From the NCBI RefSeq assembly GCF_003385595.1, contig NZ_QNUE01000002.1:124001-188000 (forward strand): a stretch of 64,000 bases of DNA, read 5' to 3'. The notes under the pieces are model-generated. The model was not told the DNA's origin. It saw only the letters and a list, made by a program, of their open reading frames with translations, and made no database searches. A program made the translations under genes and the position numbers. Positions 8,214 through 14,932 of the stretch are shown piece after piece. The DNA comes from Chryseobacterium flavum. GTDB taxonomy: Bacteria; Bacteroidota; Bacteroidia; Flavobacteriales; Weeksellaceae. Each line of letters starts with the position of its first letter. Within the stretch, counting starts at the first letter, position 1.

Positions 8214-8687
8214 ATGGAATTCGAAAATCTATATAAAAAGTACTCGAGTAAAATATTCAGGGTTTGCTTTGGCTATTTCAATGATACAGAAAAAGCCAAA
8301 GACGTGATGCAGGATACTTTTATTACCGTATTCACGAACTTGAATGAGCTCAAACATAAAGAAAATATAGCTGGATGGATATACAGAATTGCGAGCAACA
8401 AATGCCTCAGGCAGATCGAGAACGAAAAGAAAAAACAACTTGTTAGGGAATATAGTTTTTTTGATCATGAGGAACTAGATCCTCGTCTGGAGGAGACTAA
8501 CTTTGTTAGACTCCACCGTTGCATAGCTGAACTTCCGGATATGGACAGGCTGATAATAGGCTTTTATCTGGAGGATCTAAAGCAGGATAAAATTGCTGAA
8601 ATATTAGGACTGAGCCACTCAAACATACGGGTTCGGATCCATAGGATAAAAGAAGTGTTATCGAAAAAAATGAAGGAAGATGAATAA
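8214..8687 (+). CDS. ECF-type RNA polymerase sigma-70 factor
   Basis: A 157-residue alternative sigma factor. Region 2 (about residues 3-70) contains DVMQDTFITVFTNL and the -10-binding WIYRIASNKCLRQIE. Region 4 (about 98-152) has the helix-turn-helix LKQDKIAEILGLSHSNIRVRIHRIKEVL. There is no sigma region 1 or 3, as expected for the ECF group. Its 3' end overlaps the next gene by 8 bp, and that gene overlaps the following one by 8 bp, which suggests translational coupling. The partner membrane protein may be its anti-sigma factor, although that protein has no recognised FecR or zinc anti-sigma signature. The target promoter is unknown. Confidence 0.92.
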   Translation: MEFENLYKKYSSKIFRVCFGYFNDTEKAKDVMQDTFITVFTNLNELKHKENIAGWIYRIASNKCLRQIENEKKKQLVREYSFFDHEELDPRLEETNFVRLHRCIAELPDMDRLIIGFYLEDLKQDKIAEILGLSHSNIRVRIHRIKEVLSKKMKEDE

Positions 8688-9267
8688 GGATATCTTGGAC
8701 TTAAAAAAAACTTGGCAATCATTGGAGATAGATCCGAATGAATCGTTCTATGATTTTAACCAAACTCTGCAACATTGGAGAAAAAGGAAAAGAATAATTG
8801 TTTTCCTCTGGTCCATTGCCGTTATACTTTTCTCAGGAATAAGCTTTGTCTACGTCATCTATACAGATGAATTGAACAGCATGAGCAAAAGCATTTCAGA
8901 GATTATCCTGCTCGTGATATCGGTTCATCTATTCGGATATTCTTGGCGGAGGATTACGAGAGAACGAAAAGAATATCTGTCAAACAGTACCGATTTTATC
9001 CGGACCCTTCCAGATATCCATATTAAGCAAGGGCAACGTGAGCTGATGATGTTCTGTATAGTGTCAACATTTTTTCTGATTGCGGTTTTTCTCTATTTTT
9101 TAGATTCATTGCTTCCCTCTCCTGTCAGCGTTATACTGTCATCAGCATTATTATTGATCCTTACAGGCATTCTATGGACAATATTGAAACAAATCCTTTG
9201 GAAAAGGATAAAAAGAAAGAACCAAAGATTATCGTCCAAAATAGCAGAAATTTTGCAATATGATTAA
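8680..9267 (+). CDS. four-helix membrane protein, possible regulator of the sigma factor
   Basis: I do not recognise a family. The 195-residue product has a soluble N-terminus of about 35 residues (LDLKKTWQSLEIDPNESFYDF). Four hydrophobic segments follow, near 38-60, 70-88, 118-140 and 146-168, and the C-terminal tail is Lys/Arg-rich (ILWKRIKRKNQRL). The positive tail suggests a cytoplasmic end. It overlaps both its upstream sigma-factor gene and its downstream esterase gene by 8 bp, so it belongs firmly to the operon. Its place right after an ECF sigma gene, with a cytosolic N-terminus before the first helix, fits an unconventional anti-sigma factor, but this rests on context alone. Confidence 0.75.
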   Translation: MNKDILDLKKTWQSLEIDPNESFYDFNQTLQHWRKRKRIIVFLWSIAVILFSGISFVYVIYTDELNSMSKSISEIILLVISVHLFGYSWRRITRERKEYLSNSTDFIRTLPDIHIKQGQRELMMFCIVSTFFLIAVFLYFLDSLLPSPVSVILSSALLLILTGILWTILKQILWKRIKRKNQRLSSKIAEILQYD

Positions 9268-10123
9268 AAATATAGTTTTTCTTTTATTGATCTATATTCC
9301 ATTTTTTGGGTTTGGTCAAACAAAAAGCATCCTCTTTAAAGGAGTTAATAGGAAATACATTATCTATACTCCGAAAGGCTATTCAGTTGATAGATCTTAC
9401 CCGATAGTGTTCAATTTCCATGGTGGGGGGATGACACCTGCTGAGCAGATGCTCTATACAGGTATGAACAGAACAGCTGACAGGCATGGATTTATCGTTG
9501 TCTATCCAAAGGGGATAAACGAAGATTGGAATGTAGGCTATGGCATGTCCTACAGGGATGGAACTGACGATATAGGTTTCGTTGACAGCCTTCTTTCGCA
9601 TATCGAAAAGGAACATAAAATTATAGAGAACAAGGTATTCGCTACCGGACTGTCCCGTGGAGGATTTTTCTGCCATAGGATTGCATCAGAACTGCCACAT
9701 AGATTCTCAGCGATCGCAAGCATCGGCGCAAACCTTCCTGATTCAGTGGCCGTTTATCATAAGCCTCAAAACCCAATTTCTGTCCTTATGGTGAACGGAA
9801 AGGTAGATCAGTTAGTCAATTATGATGGAAAGAAAGGTGGCTATTTTTCAGCTAAGGATACTTATGAGTTTTGGAAAACGAACCTCTTTAATATAGCAGA
9901 TGCTAAGCCTCTGCATATGGACAGAAAGTCTGTACATGGCAAATCGGTCACGATCCTGGAATCACAAAGCTGGGATCGAAACTTGACATTGATCACGATC
10001 GAAGATGGTGGACACACATGGCCTGGAGCAGATGACTTTAATATTGGCCTTCCGATCGGGCCTACATCAAAGGAACTCGATATCAATGAATATATGTGGA
10101 ACTTTTTCAATAAAAATCAGTGA
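9260..10123 (+). CDS. exported PHB-depolymerase-like alpha/beta-hydrolase esterase
   Basis: A 287-residue secreted esterase of the polyhydroxybutyrate-depolymerase/feruloyl-esterase-like group (LpqC type). A signal peptide ends near residue 20 (PFFGFGQ). The oxyanion-hole HGGG is at 54-57 and the nucleophile Ser132 lies in GLSRGG. Asp183 in NGKVDQLV and His252 in DGGHTWPG complete the catalytic triad. The substrate cannot be read from sequence; plant-cell-wall esters, short polyesters and other esters are all possible. The gene overlaps the membrane-protein gene before it by 8 bp and shares GTGA with the serine-hydrolase gene after it. Together they form an exported-hydrolase operon under an ECF factor. 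Confidence 0.88.
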   Translation: MIKNIVFLLLIYIPFFGFGQTKSILFKGVNRKYIIYTPKGYSVDRSYPIVFNFHGGGMTPAEQMLYTGMNRTADRHGFIVVYPKGINEDWNVGYGMSYRDGTDDIGFVDSLLSHIEKEHKIIENKVFATGLSRGGFFCHRIASELPHRFSAIASIGANLPDSVAVYHKPQNPISVLMVNGKVDQLVNYDGKKGGYFSAKDTYEFWKTNLFNIADAKPLHMDRKSVHGKSVTILESQSWDRNLTLITIEDGGHTWPGADDFNIGLPIGPTSKELDINEYMWNFFNKNQ

Positions 10124-12030
10124 AAGCTGAGACTTTCACCGGAATGATTTCAAAGGATAAAAAAATGACATTCAATTATCTGTTGCGTAAAATTGCACCT
10201 TTTGGGAAACCAGATAGCCTTTTGAGGATGTTCAGAACATGTTATGTCCTGTTATGGATACTCCTGCCGTTAGCTGCTGCTAGTCAATCCCTGCAAGGTA
10301 AAATAGATGATCTCCTAAAACAGGAGAAACTCTCTGGCGCAGTTTATTCGACTATAAAAGACAGTCACATTACATCGTTTAGCTCCGGACTTAAAAATTT
10401 GGAGACGGGCGATCCAATGCTTTTGGACGATAAAGTTCATGTGGGTTCCTTAACCAAGACCTTCCTTGCAATAGGGATCTTGCGATTGGCTACCCTCAAT
10501 ATGCTCGATCTGGATGATCCAATAAAGAAATATTTGAAAGACCTGCCTATGGACAACCCTTGGGAAAGTTCCAACCCTGTTACGATTCGGCATCTGCTTG
10601 ACCATACCTCTGGTATGTCCGACATTCGACTTTGGCACTTCTTCAGTACGGGGGCGACCGCTCAAACACCATTAAACGAGTTTTACGGAAGGAATCCTAA
10701 GGTACTGGACGTACATGTTAAACCCGGAACAATGTTTTCCTACTCCAATATAGGATATACGCTACTAGGCATGCTGATAGATACTATCGTAAAGGAGCCA
10801 TACGAAGATTATCTCGACAGAAACCTTCTCCGGCCAATTGGTCTTAAGAACAGCTCTTTCCATTTCAGAACCCAGCACGAAGACAAAAAGCTGGCCATGG
10901 GGCATTTTGACAATGGAGATCCGGCCTTTGCTATGCCGATCTATGTTCGCCCTGCAGGCCAGTTTACAACTACAGCTGAAGATATGGGAACATTTTTGCA
11001 GTTTTTGCTCAACGGTGGACGATTAAATGACCAGGAATTCATCAAAAAAGAGTTCATCGATCAAATGGGATTACCGGTAAATACGATTGCCGCAAAAAAT
11101 GGACTGAGATTGGGCTATTCTCTGGGAGCTCTATCCAGAGATCGCCATGGTGTTGTCGGAATAGCCCATTCGGGAAACACGATTGGCTTCAGGGCGATGT
11201 ATTACCTCTTTCCAAAAGAAAAAAAGGCATTTTTCATAGCGCATAATATGGACAGCGAAACCGCCGATTATGATCTGTTCAATAAAACCCTGATCGATCA
11301 TCTGGATCTGGACACTTTACGAGTGCAAATCGGTTCAGTAAAGAGTTCGTCGTCTGTACAGGATTCCGAATGGGAAGGCTATTATGTCCCTGTATTTACA
11401 AAGATTCATCCCATGGAACTCATCGATGTGATCAGCGGATATACTGTTGTGAAAAATAGCGGAAACGGTATTTCTATCCGACCCTTTCAAAAGAAAGAAA
11501 TTTTTGCAAAGACAATAGGTAACGCGCTGTTTGTTGCACAGGGCAGAACAGCAGCTTCCCACTTGTTCTATAAGGATGGATCGGGCGTAACATTTCTCAC
11601 AACCGGCACAATGACCTTAAAAAAGATAAGCAGCTGGAAAATCTACCTGAGCACGATCAGTGTTGTTCTTGGGGTCGTCGCGGCTTTACTCATGATTCTT
11701 AGTTTCATCATTAATTTATTCAGGAGAAAATGGAAATATTTCATGTCACCAGCTATGTTCTGTATTTCGACGTTGATATTGTTCACGTTATCCTTACTAT
11801 TTGTATCAAGTATTGATATGATAAGAATAGGAAATAAATCCCCGCCCACTATGATGATCTATGCGTGTACCTTTTTACTTCCGGCTGGTTGTTTTATATC
11901 TCTGATAAAATATGGATCAACGCTAAGTAAGAGTATAAAACGTATTGATTTCTGGCTGATCGTTTTGGTTTCACAATTCGTTATAACACTCTGGTCATAT
12001 AATCTGATACCCTTTGCAACTTGGGAATGA
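10120..12030 (+). CDS. serine hydrolase of the beta-lactamase/DD-peptidase family with C-terminal membrane helices
   Basis: A class-C-beta-lactamase-like (PBP4*/EstB-type) hydrolase. The active-site tetrad S110-L-T-K113 lies in VGSLTKTF, the YSN motif is at 208-210, and HSGNT near residue 350 replaces KTG. The catalytic domain is followed by a beta-rich linker and four hydrophobic helices (about 508-536, 544-566, 577-595, 602-622), an arrangement common in Bacteroidota serine hydrolases. The GTG start at 10120 overlaps the previous stop. The signal peptide, however, begins at Met37 (MFRTCYVLLWILL), so an ATG at 10228 is a good alternative start. A DD-peptidase, esterase or beta-lactamase role cannot be told apart here. 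A true class C resistance enzyme is unlikely because of the membrane tail. Confidence 0.88.
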   Translation: MKAETFTGMISKDKKMTFNYLLRKIAPFGKPDSLLRMFRTCYVLLWILLPLAAASQSLQGKIDDLLKQEKLSGAVYSTIKDSHITSFSSGLKNLETGDPMLLDDKVHVGSLTKTFLAIGILRLATLNMLDLDDPIKKYLKDLPMDNPWESSNPVTIRHLLDHTSGMSDIRLWHFFSTGATAQTPLNEFYGRNPKVLDVHVKPGTMFSYSNIGYTLLGMLIDTIVKEPYEDYLDRNLLRPIGLKNSSFHFRTQHEDKKLAMGHFDNGDPAFAMPIYVRPAGQFTTTAEDMGTFLQFLLNGGRLNDQEFIKKEFIDQMGLPVNTIAAKNGLRLGYSLGALSRDRHGVVGIAHSGNTIGFRAMYYLFPKEKKAFFIAHNMDSETADYDLFNKTLIDHLDLDTLRVQIGSVKSSSSVQDSEWEGYYVPVFTKIHPMELIDVISGYTVVKNSGNGISIRPFQKKEIFAKTIGNALFVAQGRTAASHLFYKDGSGVTFLTTGTMTLKKISSWKIYLSTISVVLGVVAALLMILSFIINLFRRKWKYFMSPAMFCISTLILFTLSLLFVSSIDMIRIGNKSPPTMMIYACTFLLPAGCFISLIKYGSTLSKSIKRIDFWLIVLVSQFVITLWSYNLIPFATWE

Positions 12031-12106
12031 TGGAATCAATGAACAGATCGCGGTTTATCCTGAAATATTTGGTTTAACATTAATTAATAATAAAATATAG
12101 TACAGT

Positions 12107-12520
12107 ATGAAAAAGACAAATTTTAAGATTAGATTTTGCAAGACTTTAGTTTTGATGATTGCACTCATAACCTTTGTGGGCTGCAGCAAAGATGATGACA
12201 ACCCTAATCAGGGAACAGGTTCGATTGACGTTGCAGTAGGTACATATAAGGGCGCCTATAGAATTGATGGTGTCAATTACTTTAATGCTGTATTAATTGT
12301 CACGAAAGTAGATGATAATCGACTTAAATTTGAGGCTAAAGCTGGAGAACCTTATTCACACGCAGCTTCCAGGACCATCCGGGCAAAAGCTGATGTACCG
12401 GGGCTTGTCAATGGAGACGATGCCCAGGGACTGTTTGGTTACAAAATTGCGGAGAAAAAATTAAATTTGGTTGTGAATACACTAGAAATCCCATATAGCT
12501 TTGAGGGAGAAAAACAGTAA
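12107..12520 (+). CDS. small lipoprotein, 137 aa
   Basis: I do not recognise a family. A type II signal peptide ends at a lipobox (TFVGC at about residues 22-26), followed by SKDDDNPNQGTGS, the acidic spacer typical of surface-exposed Bacteroidota lipoproteins. The mature part (about 110 residues) is predicted to be mainly beta and starts VAVGTYKGAYRIDG. It is the last gene of the cargo, 76 bp after the serine hydrolase gene, and a strong terminator follows. It could be a surface partner of the two exported hydrolases, but this is inferred from position only. Confidence 0.8.
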   Translation: MKKTNFKIRFCKTLVLMIALITFVGCSKDDDNPNQGTGSIDVAVGTYKGAYRIDGVNYFNAVLIVTKVDDNRLKFEAKAGEPYSHAASRTIRAKADVPGLVNGDDAQGLFGYKIAEKKLNLVVNTLEIPYSFEGEKQ

Positions 12521-12554
12521 TTGTAGAATTAAGACCAAAGACCGGTCAAACTGA

Positions 12555-12600
12555 AGAACTTAGGATGTGATACATATTACATCCTAAGTTCTTGTTTGTT
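12555..12600 (+). terminator. intrinsic terminator of the cargo operon
   Basis: Perfect 14-bp arms, 12555-12568 (AGAACTTAGGATGT) and 12579-12592, with a 10-nt loop, then TTGTTTGTTATT. Confidence 0.85.
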
Positions 12601-12659
12601 ATTGTAATTTAAGCATTTTCATTGTAACATGTTTGGGGGGTAAACTTAAATAAACTGAT

Positions 12660-13391
12660 TTGATAGGTAAGGCATTTTCATTAAATCATATTATCTCGGA
12701 GATACAGCGAAAAGAAAACGCTATTTCGCTGTCTGCACCCAATGAGATTAATGAAGCGTACCAAATGACCATATACCTGCAAGAATACTTGGCGTCGATA
12801 AGAGAGGATGTTACAACGCAGGGCTTTAAAAACCAGTGGGAGGAAATCAATTTCTTTCGCAACATTAAGCCATACATCCTCTCCAAACTGATTTACCACA
12901 ATAAGATATTCCGTATGCAGACGGCTTGTCCAGTTGACGGAGGGAAAATGTATGCGAGCTATTTTTTAGAACAGTTGCAGGAATTAAAACAGGAATATAG
13001 GGAACATATTTACAATTCAGATTTTTACAGATATTACCGGTCAGGAAGAACCGACCGTGATGAAACCTATTTTAGATTGGGCAACATCAATTTCCACGAT
13101 GGACTGAATAGTTTTGTTTTTGAAATTGACCCGCTGTTTTCAACTTATTATGATAACAAAGTAGCTCGGATAATAGCCAACGAGTTACTCTACACCTACA
13201 TACTTCAAAAAATCAATAATGATGAAATGGCAGGTTCTCTTTCTGCAAGGGATATTTCATCAGACGGTATTCTTTGGACGGATACCAAAAATGCACTGAT
13301 AGAACTGATTTATGCTCTGTATGCGAATGGTTCTCTTTCCTACGGTAAAGTAGGAATACGAAAAATCAGTTTAGTTTTTAATATTCCATAG
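12660..13391 (+). CDS. rteC: RteC-like protein, probably lacking the C-terminus
   Basis: RteC of Bacteroides CTnDOT activates excision and transfer genes. This 243-residue product resembles the RteC family along its length, for example PYILSKLIYHNKIFRMQTACP, split by family-typical aromatic positions, and YYRSGRTDRDETYFRLG with IDPLFSTYYDNKVARIIANE. The TTG at 12660 is the only start that keeps the N-terminal helices, because an in-frame TAA lies nine bases upstream. Family members I know usually run about 35-40 residues beyond the final FNIP seen here (a segment like LGDYYRTFLEI), so this copy looks shortened at the element border. It may still be functional. No RteA/RteB genes are nearby. 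It converges on the predicted alternative recombinase tail. Confidence 0.8.
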   Translation: MIGKAFSLNHIISEIQRKENAISLSAPNEINEAYQMTIYLQEYLASIREDVTTQGFKNQWEEINFFRNIKPYILSKLIYHNKIFRMQTACPVDGGKMYASYFLEQLQELKQEYREHIYNSDFYRYYRSGRTDRDETYFRLGNINFHDGLNSFVFEIDPLFSTYYDNKVARIIANELLYTYILQKINNDEMAGSLSARDISSDGILWTDTKNALIELIYALYANGSLSYGKVGIRKISLVFNIP

Positions 13392-13470
13392 CAGTAACTT
13401 CCGCACTTAGGGAGGTTAGCTGTTCTAAATCCTCAAGAAAATGTTTCGAGATTTGTTCGGTTTCGGCTAC
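13378..13470 (-). other. alternative recombinase C-terminal coding tail (used when the element is circular)
   Basis: Joining 13470 to 3877 at the shared GGCTAC continues the recombinase frame on the minus strand. After LSCLVA it would read ETEQISKHFLEDLEQ and end AEVTAMEY, 28 codons, with TAA at 13380-13378. In the integrated state this piece has no start and is not translated. Its stop lies within the last codons of the RteC-like gene on the other strand. Confidence 0.65.
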
Positions 13471-13471
13471 A

Positions 13472-13500
13472 AAAGGACTTTTTCGAAAGTCCTTTTTTTT
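13472..13500 (+). terminator. displaced tRNA-Glu operon terminator, right flank of the element
   Basis: Arms AAAGGACTTT at 13472-13481 and AAAGTCCTTT at 13486-13495 enclose a TTCG tetraloop, followed by Ts. It lies directly outside the element and would sit just after tRNA-Glu 3 in the uninterrupted chromosome. Confidence 0.85.
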
Positions 13501-13926
13501 ATTCTATATACTGCAATCCGATTTTTTCCTATATAGATCTTTCTGTAAATACTATGCCCTTACTGCTCAAGAATACAATCCTAAACTTGGTAACCCATAT
13601 GAGGGTTATATTTTGAATTCTATATAGTCCTTGCAGAACTTAATTCAGAACTTATAAGTCTGAAGATATAAAACTACATTATTGTACTCAGCAAAACTGC
13701 CGAAAATAACAATTAAGCAATAAATTAAATATTATTCTCCGGTTCAGACATTGAAACCTGATTTACCTTCCCACTTTCACAAAGAAAAATTAATTTTGAA
13801 TTAAAAATAATAATTTTACTTTATTATATTCAATTTTTACAAAATTTCCACAAAATCAAATAAAATAGCTAACATAATTATTTTATTTATAAATTTACAA
13901 AAAGCTAAAACCAAAATTTTCTACAT
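13501..13926. other. AT-rich intergenic region right of the element
   Basis: 426 bp with no supported ORF. The one structure I see is the inverted repeat TAACCC-N6-GGGTTA at 13591-13608. The last 150 bp are very AT-rich and should contain the promoter of the next gene, but no clean TTTG/TAnnTTTG pair is present. Confidence 0.5.
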
Positions 13927-14715
13927 ATGAAAACTAATTTATTATTGAGCAAACGCAATCTGAGAGCAGCAGTATTTGCTTCGTTATTATTTTTTACAGG
14001 AACAAAATCCTTTGCACAAATTAACAAAGTTTACGCCAGCAGCCAAACCAACCAAACATATGGTTTATGTATAGGCTGTGGAGTATTAAACCCTCAAAAT
14101 GCAGTAGGAAGTAATGAAAACGATTACTCTACCCTGCAGGTTTCTGTGGGACTGCTTGCCAGAACCGAGCAGACTTTAATTTTCCCTACCTCAAACATCA
14201 TCGCAAATACCAATAAGCTTGTAATTGGTATTGGTTCAAACGGAACACCACTGTCAGCTCAGGTATTAGGAGGTATATCTATTGAAACATTTAATGGTGA
14301 TGTATCAAACAATGATTATCAAAATCTTAACAATGATATTATTCAACTAGGCAGCGCAGATCCAAGCAAAGCTGAAATTGAACTGACCATGAATATTCCT
14401 TTTGACAGGGTTAAAATAAATGTAAATTCAGGATTACTAAATATTGGAGGTGAACTTCGTGTATATTATGCATATCAGTATAAAGATCCATTCATCAGTC
14501 TAAAAGCTTATAGTGAAGGCGGGCAGGTAACACTTGATAACAAACTTCCTGTAGAAGGCTCTGAAGTAACCTTAACCAACACGTCAGGAAAAGAAGTATT
14601 CCGAACCACATTGAGGTCAAATACATTTGCTTCCGGTCAGCCACAGGGTGTATATATTATGACGCTTAAAACAAAAGAGGGAAAAATGTATTCCCAGAAA
14701 ATCATGATTAAATAG
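13927..14715 (+). CDS. T9SS type A sorting-domain protein, 262 aa
   Basis: A secreted protein of unknown function carried by the type IX system. A signal peptide ends near residue 31 (TKSFAQ). The middle region has a small Cys pair (GLCIGCG, about 48-54) and a beta-rich body. The last 75 residues form a type A T9SS C-terminal domain: the strand ITLKAYSEGG-like start, VTLTNTSGKEVFRTTL, the turn QGVYIMTL, and the final strand KMYSQKIMIK. The body resembles other short, uncharacterised Flavobacteriia T9SS cargo. It stands alone, with its own terminator downstream. Confidence 0.85.
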   Translation: MKTNLLLSKRNLRAAVFASLLFFTGTKSFAQINKVYASSQTNQTYGLCIGCGVLNPQNAVGSNENDYSTLQVSVGLLARTEQTLIFPTSNIIANTNKLVIGIGSNGTPLSAQVLGGISIETFNGDVSNNDYQNLNNDIIQLGSADPSKAEIELTMNIPFDRVKINVNSGLLNIGGELRVYYAYQYKDPFISLKAYSEGGQVTLDNKLPVEGSEVTLTNTSGKEVFRTTLRSNTFASGQPQGVYIMTLKTKEGKMYSQKIMIK

Positions 14716-14735
14716 AATATTATATAAATGATTCC

Positions 14736-14770
14736 AACCCGGCAGGCTTAAACACCTTGCCGGGTTTTTA
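14736..14770 (+). terminator. terminator of the T9SS protein gene
   Basis: Arms AACCCGGCA at 14736-14744 and TGCCGGGTT at 14758-14766, followed by a T run. Confidence 0.8.
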
Positions 14771-14870
14771 CATTTATACCCAAGACGTTCTGGCTAATCC
14801 CATTAAAACAGCTGTAAATACAGCAAAGGCAAAAATATATAGAGTGTACAATTTTAAGATATCCTTTTTG

Positions 14871-14905
14871 TAAGCAAAAGCCCCAGCCAAAAACCGGCCG
14901 GGGCT
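14871..14905 (-). terminator. terminator of the cobalamin operon
   Basis: On the minus strand the arms AGCCCCGGCC and GGCTGGGGCT (14905-14896 and 14888-14879) pair with one wobble, and TTTTGCTT follows. It lies 28 nt after the stop of the 765-aa gene. Confidence 0.75.
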
Positions 14906-14932
14906 AATGAAACAAATTAACTATGCTAAAAA

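Larger units (their letters stand above)
3871..13470. mobile_element. candidate integrative mobilizable element inserted at the 3' end of tRNA-Glu
   Basis: The proposed boundaries share GGCTAC: 3871-3876 at the tRNA 3' end and 13465-13470 at the far end, with weaker similarity (TTCG..TT) just outside the core. To the right of 13470 is AAAA and then a strong terminator hairpin. Bases GGCTACAAAA there equal what follows tRNA copy 2, so the empty site can be rebuilt. Contents are a serine recombinase, a 53-aa protein, an oriT-like region, MobA- and MobB-like proteins, a sigma-factor/hydrolase operon, a lipoprotein and an RteC-like protein. No coupling protein, VirB4/TraG or pore genes are present, so transfer would need a helper. 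The short core fits a serine recombinase. The exact crossover base is not determined. Confidence 0.8.

Noticed and set aside
10120..12030. Serine hydrolase as an antibiotic-resistance class C beta-lactamase
   Set aside because: SxxK, YxN and HSG motifs fit the wider family, but the long linker and four C-terminal membrane helices are not those of AmpC enzymes.
13591..13608. Inverted repeat TAACCC-N6-GGGTTA
   Set aside because: Short arms, no T run and no link to a promoter; listed only as intergenic content.
14780..14895. Minus-strand frame ending TAVLMGLARTSWV with one hydrophobic helix
   Set aside because: It looks protein-like, but has no ATG or GTG, would need a TTG inside the terminator hairpin, and no ribosome-binding context is visible. 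It may be a gene remnant.
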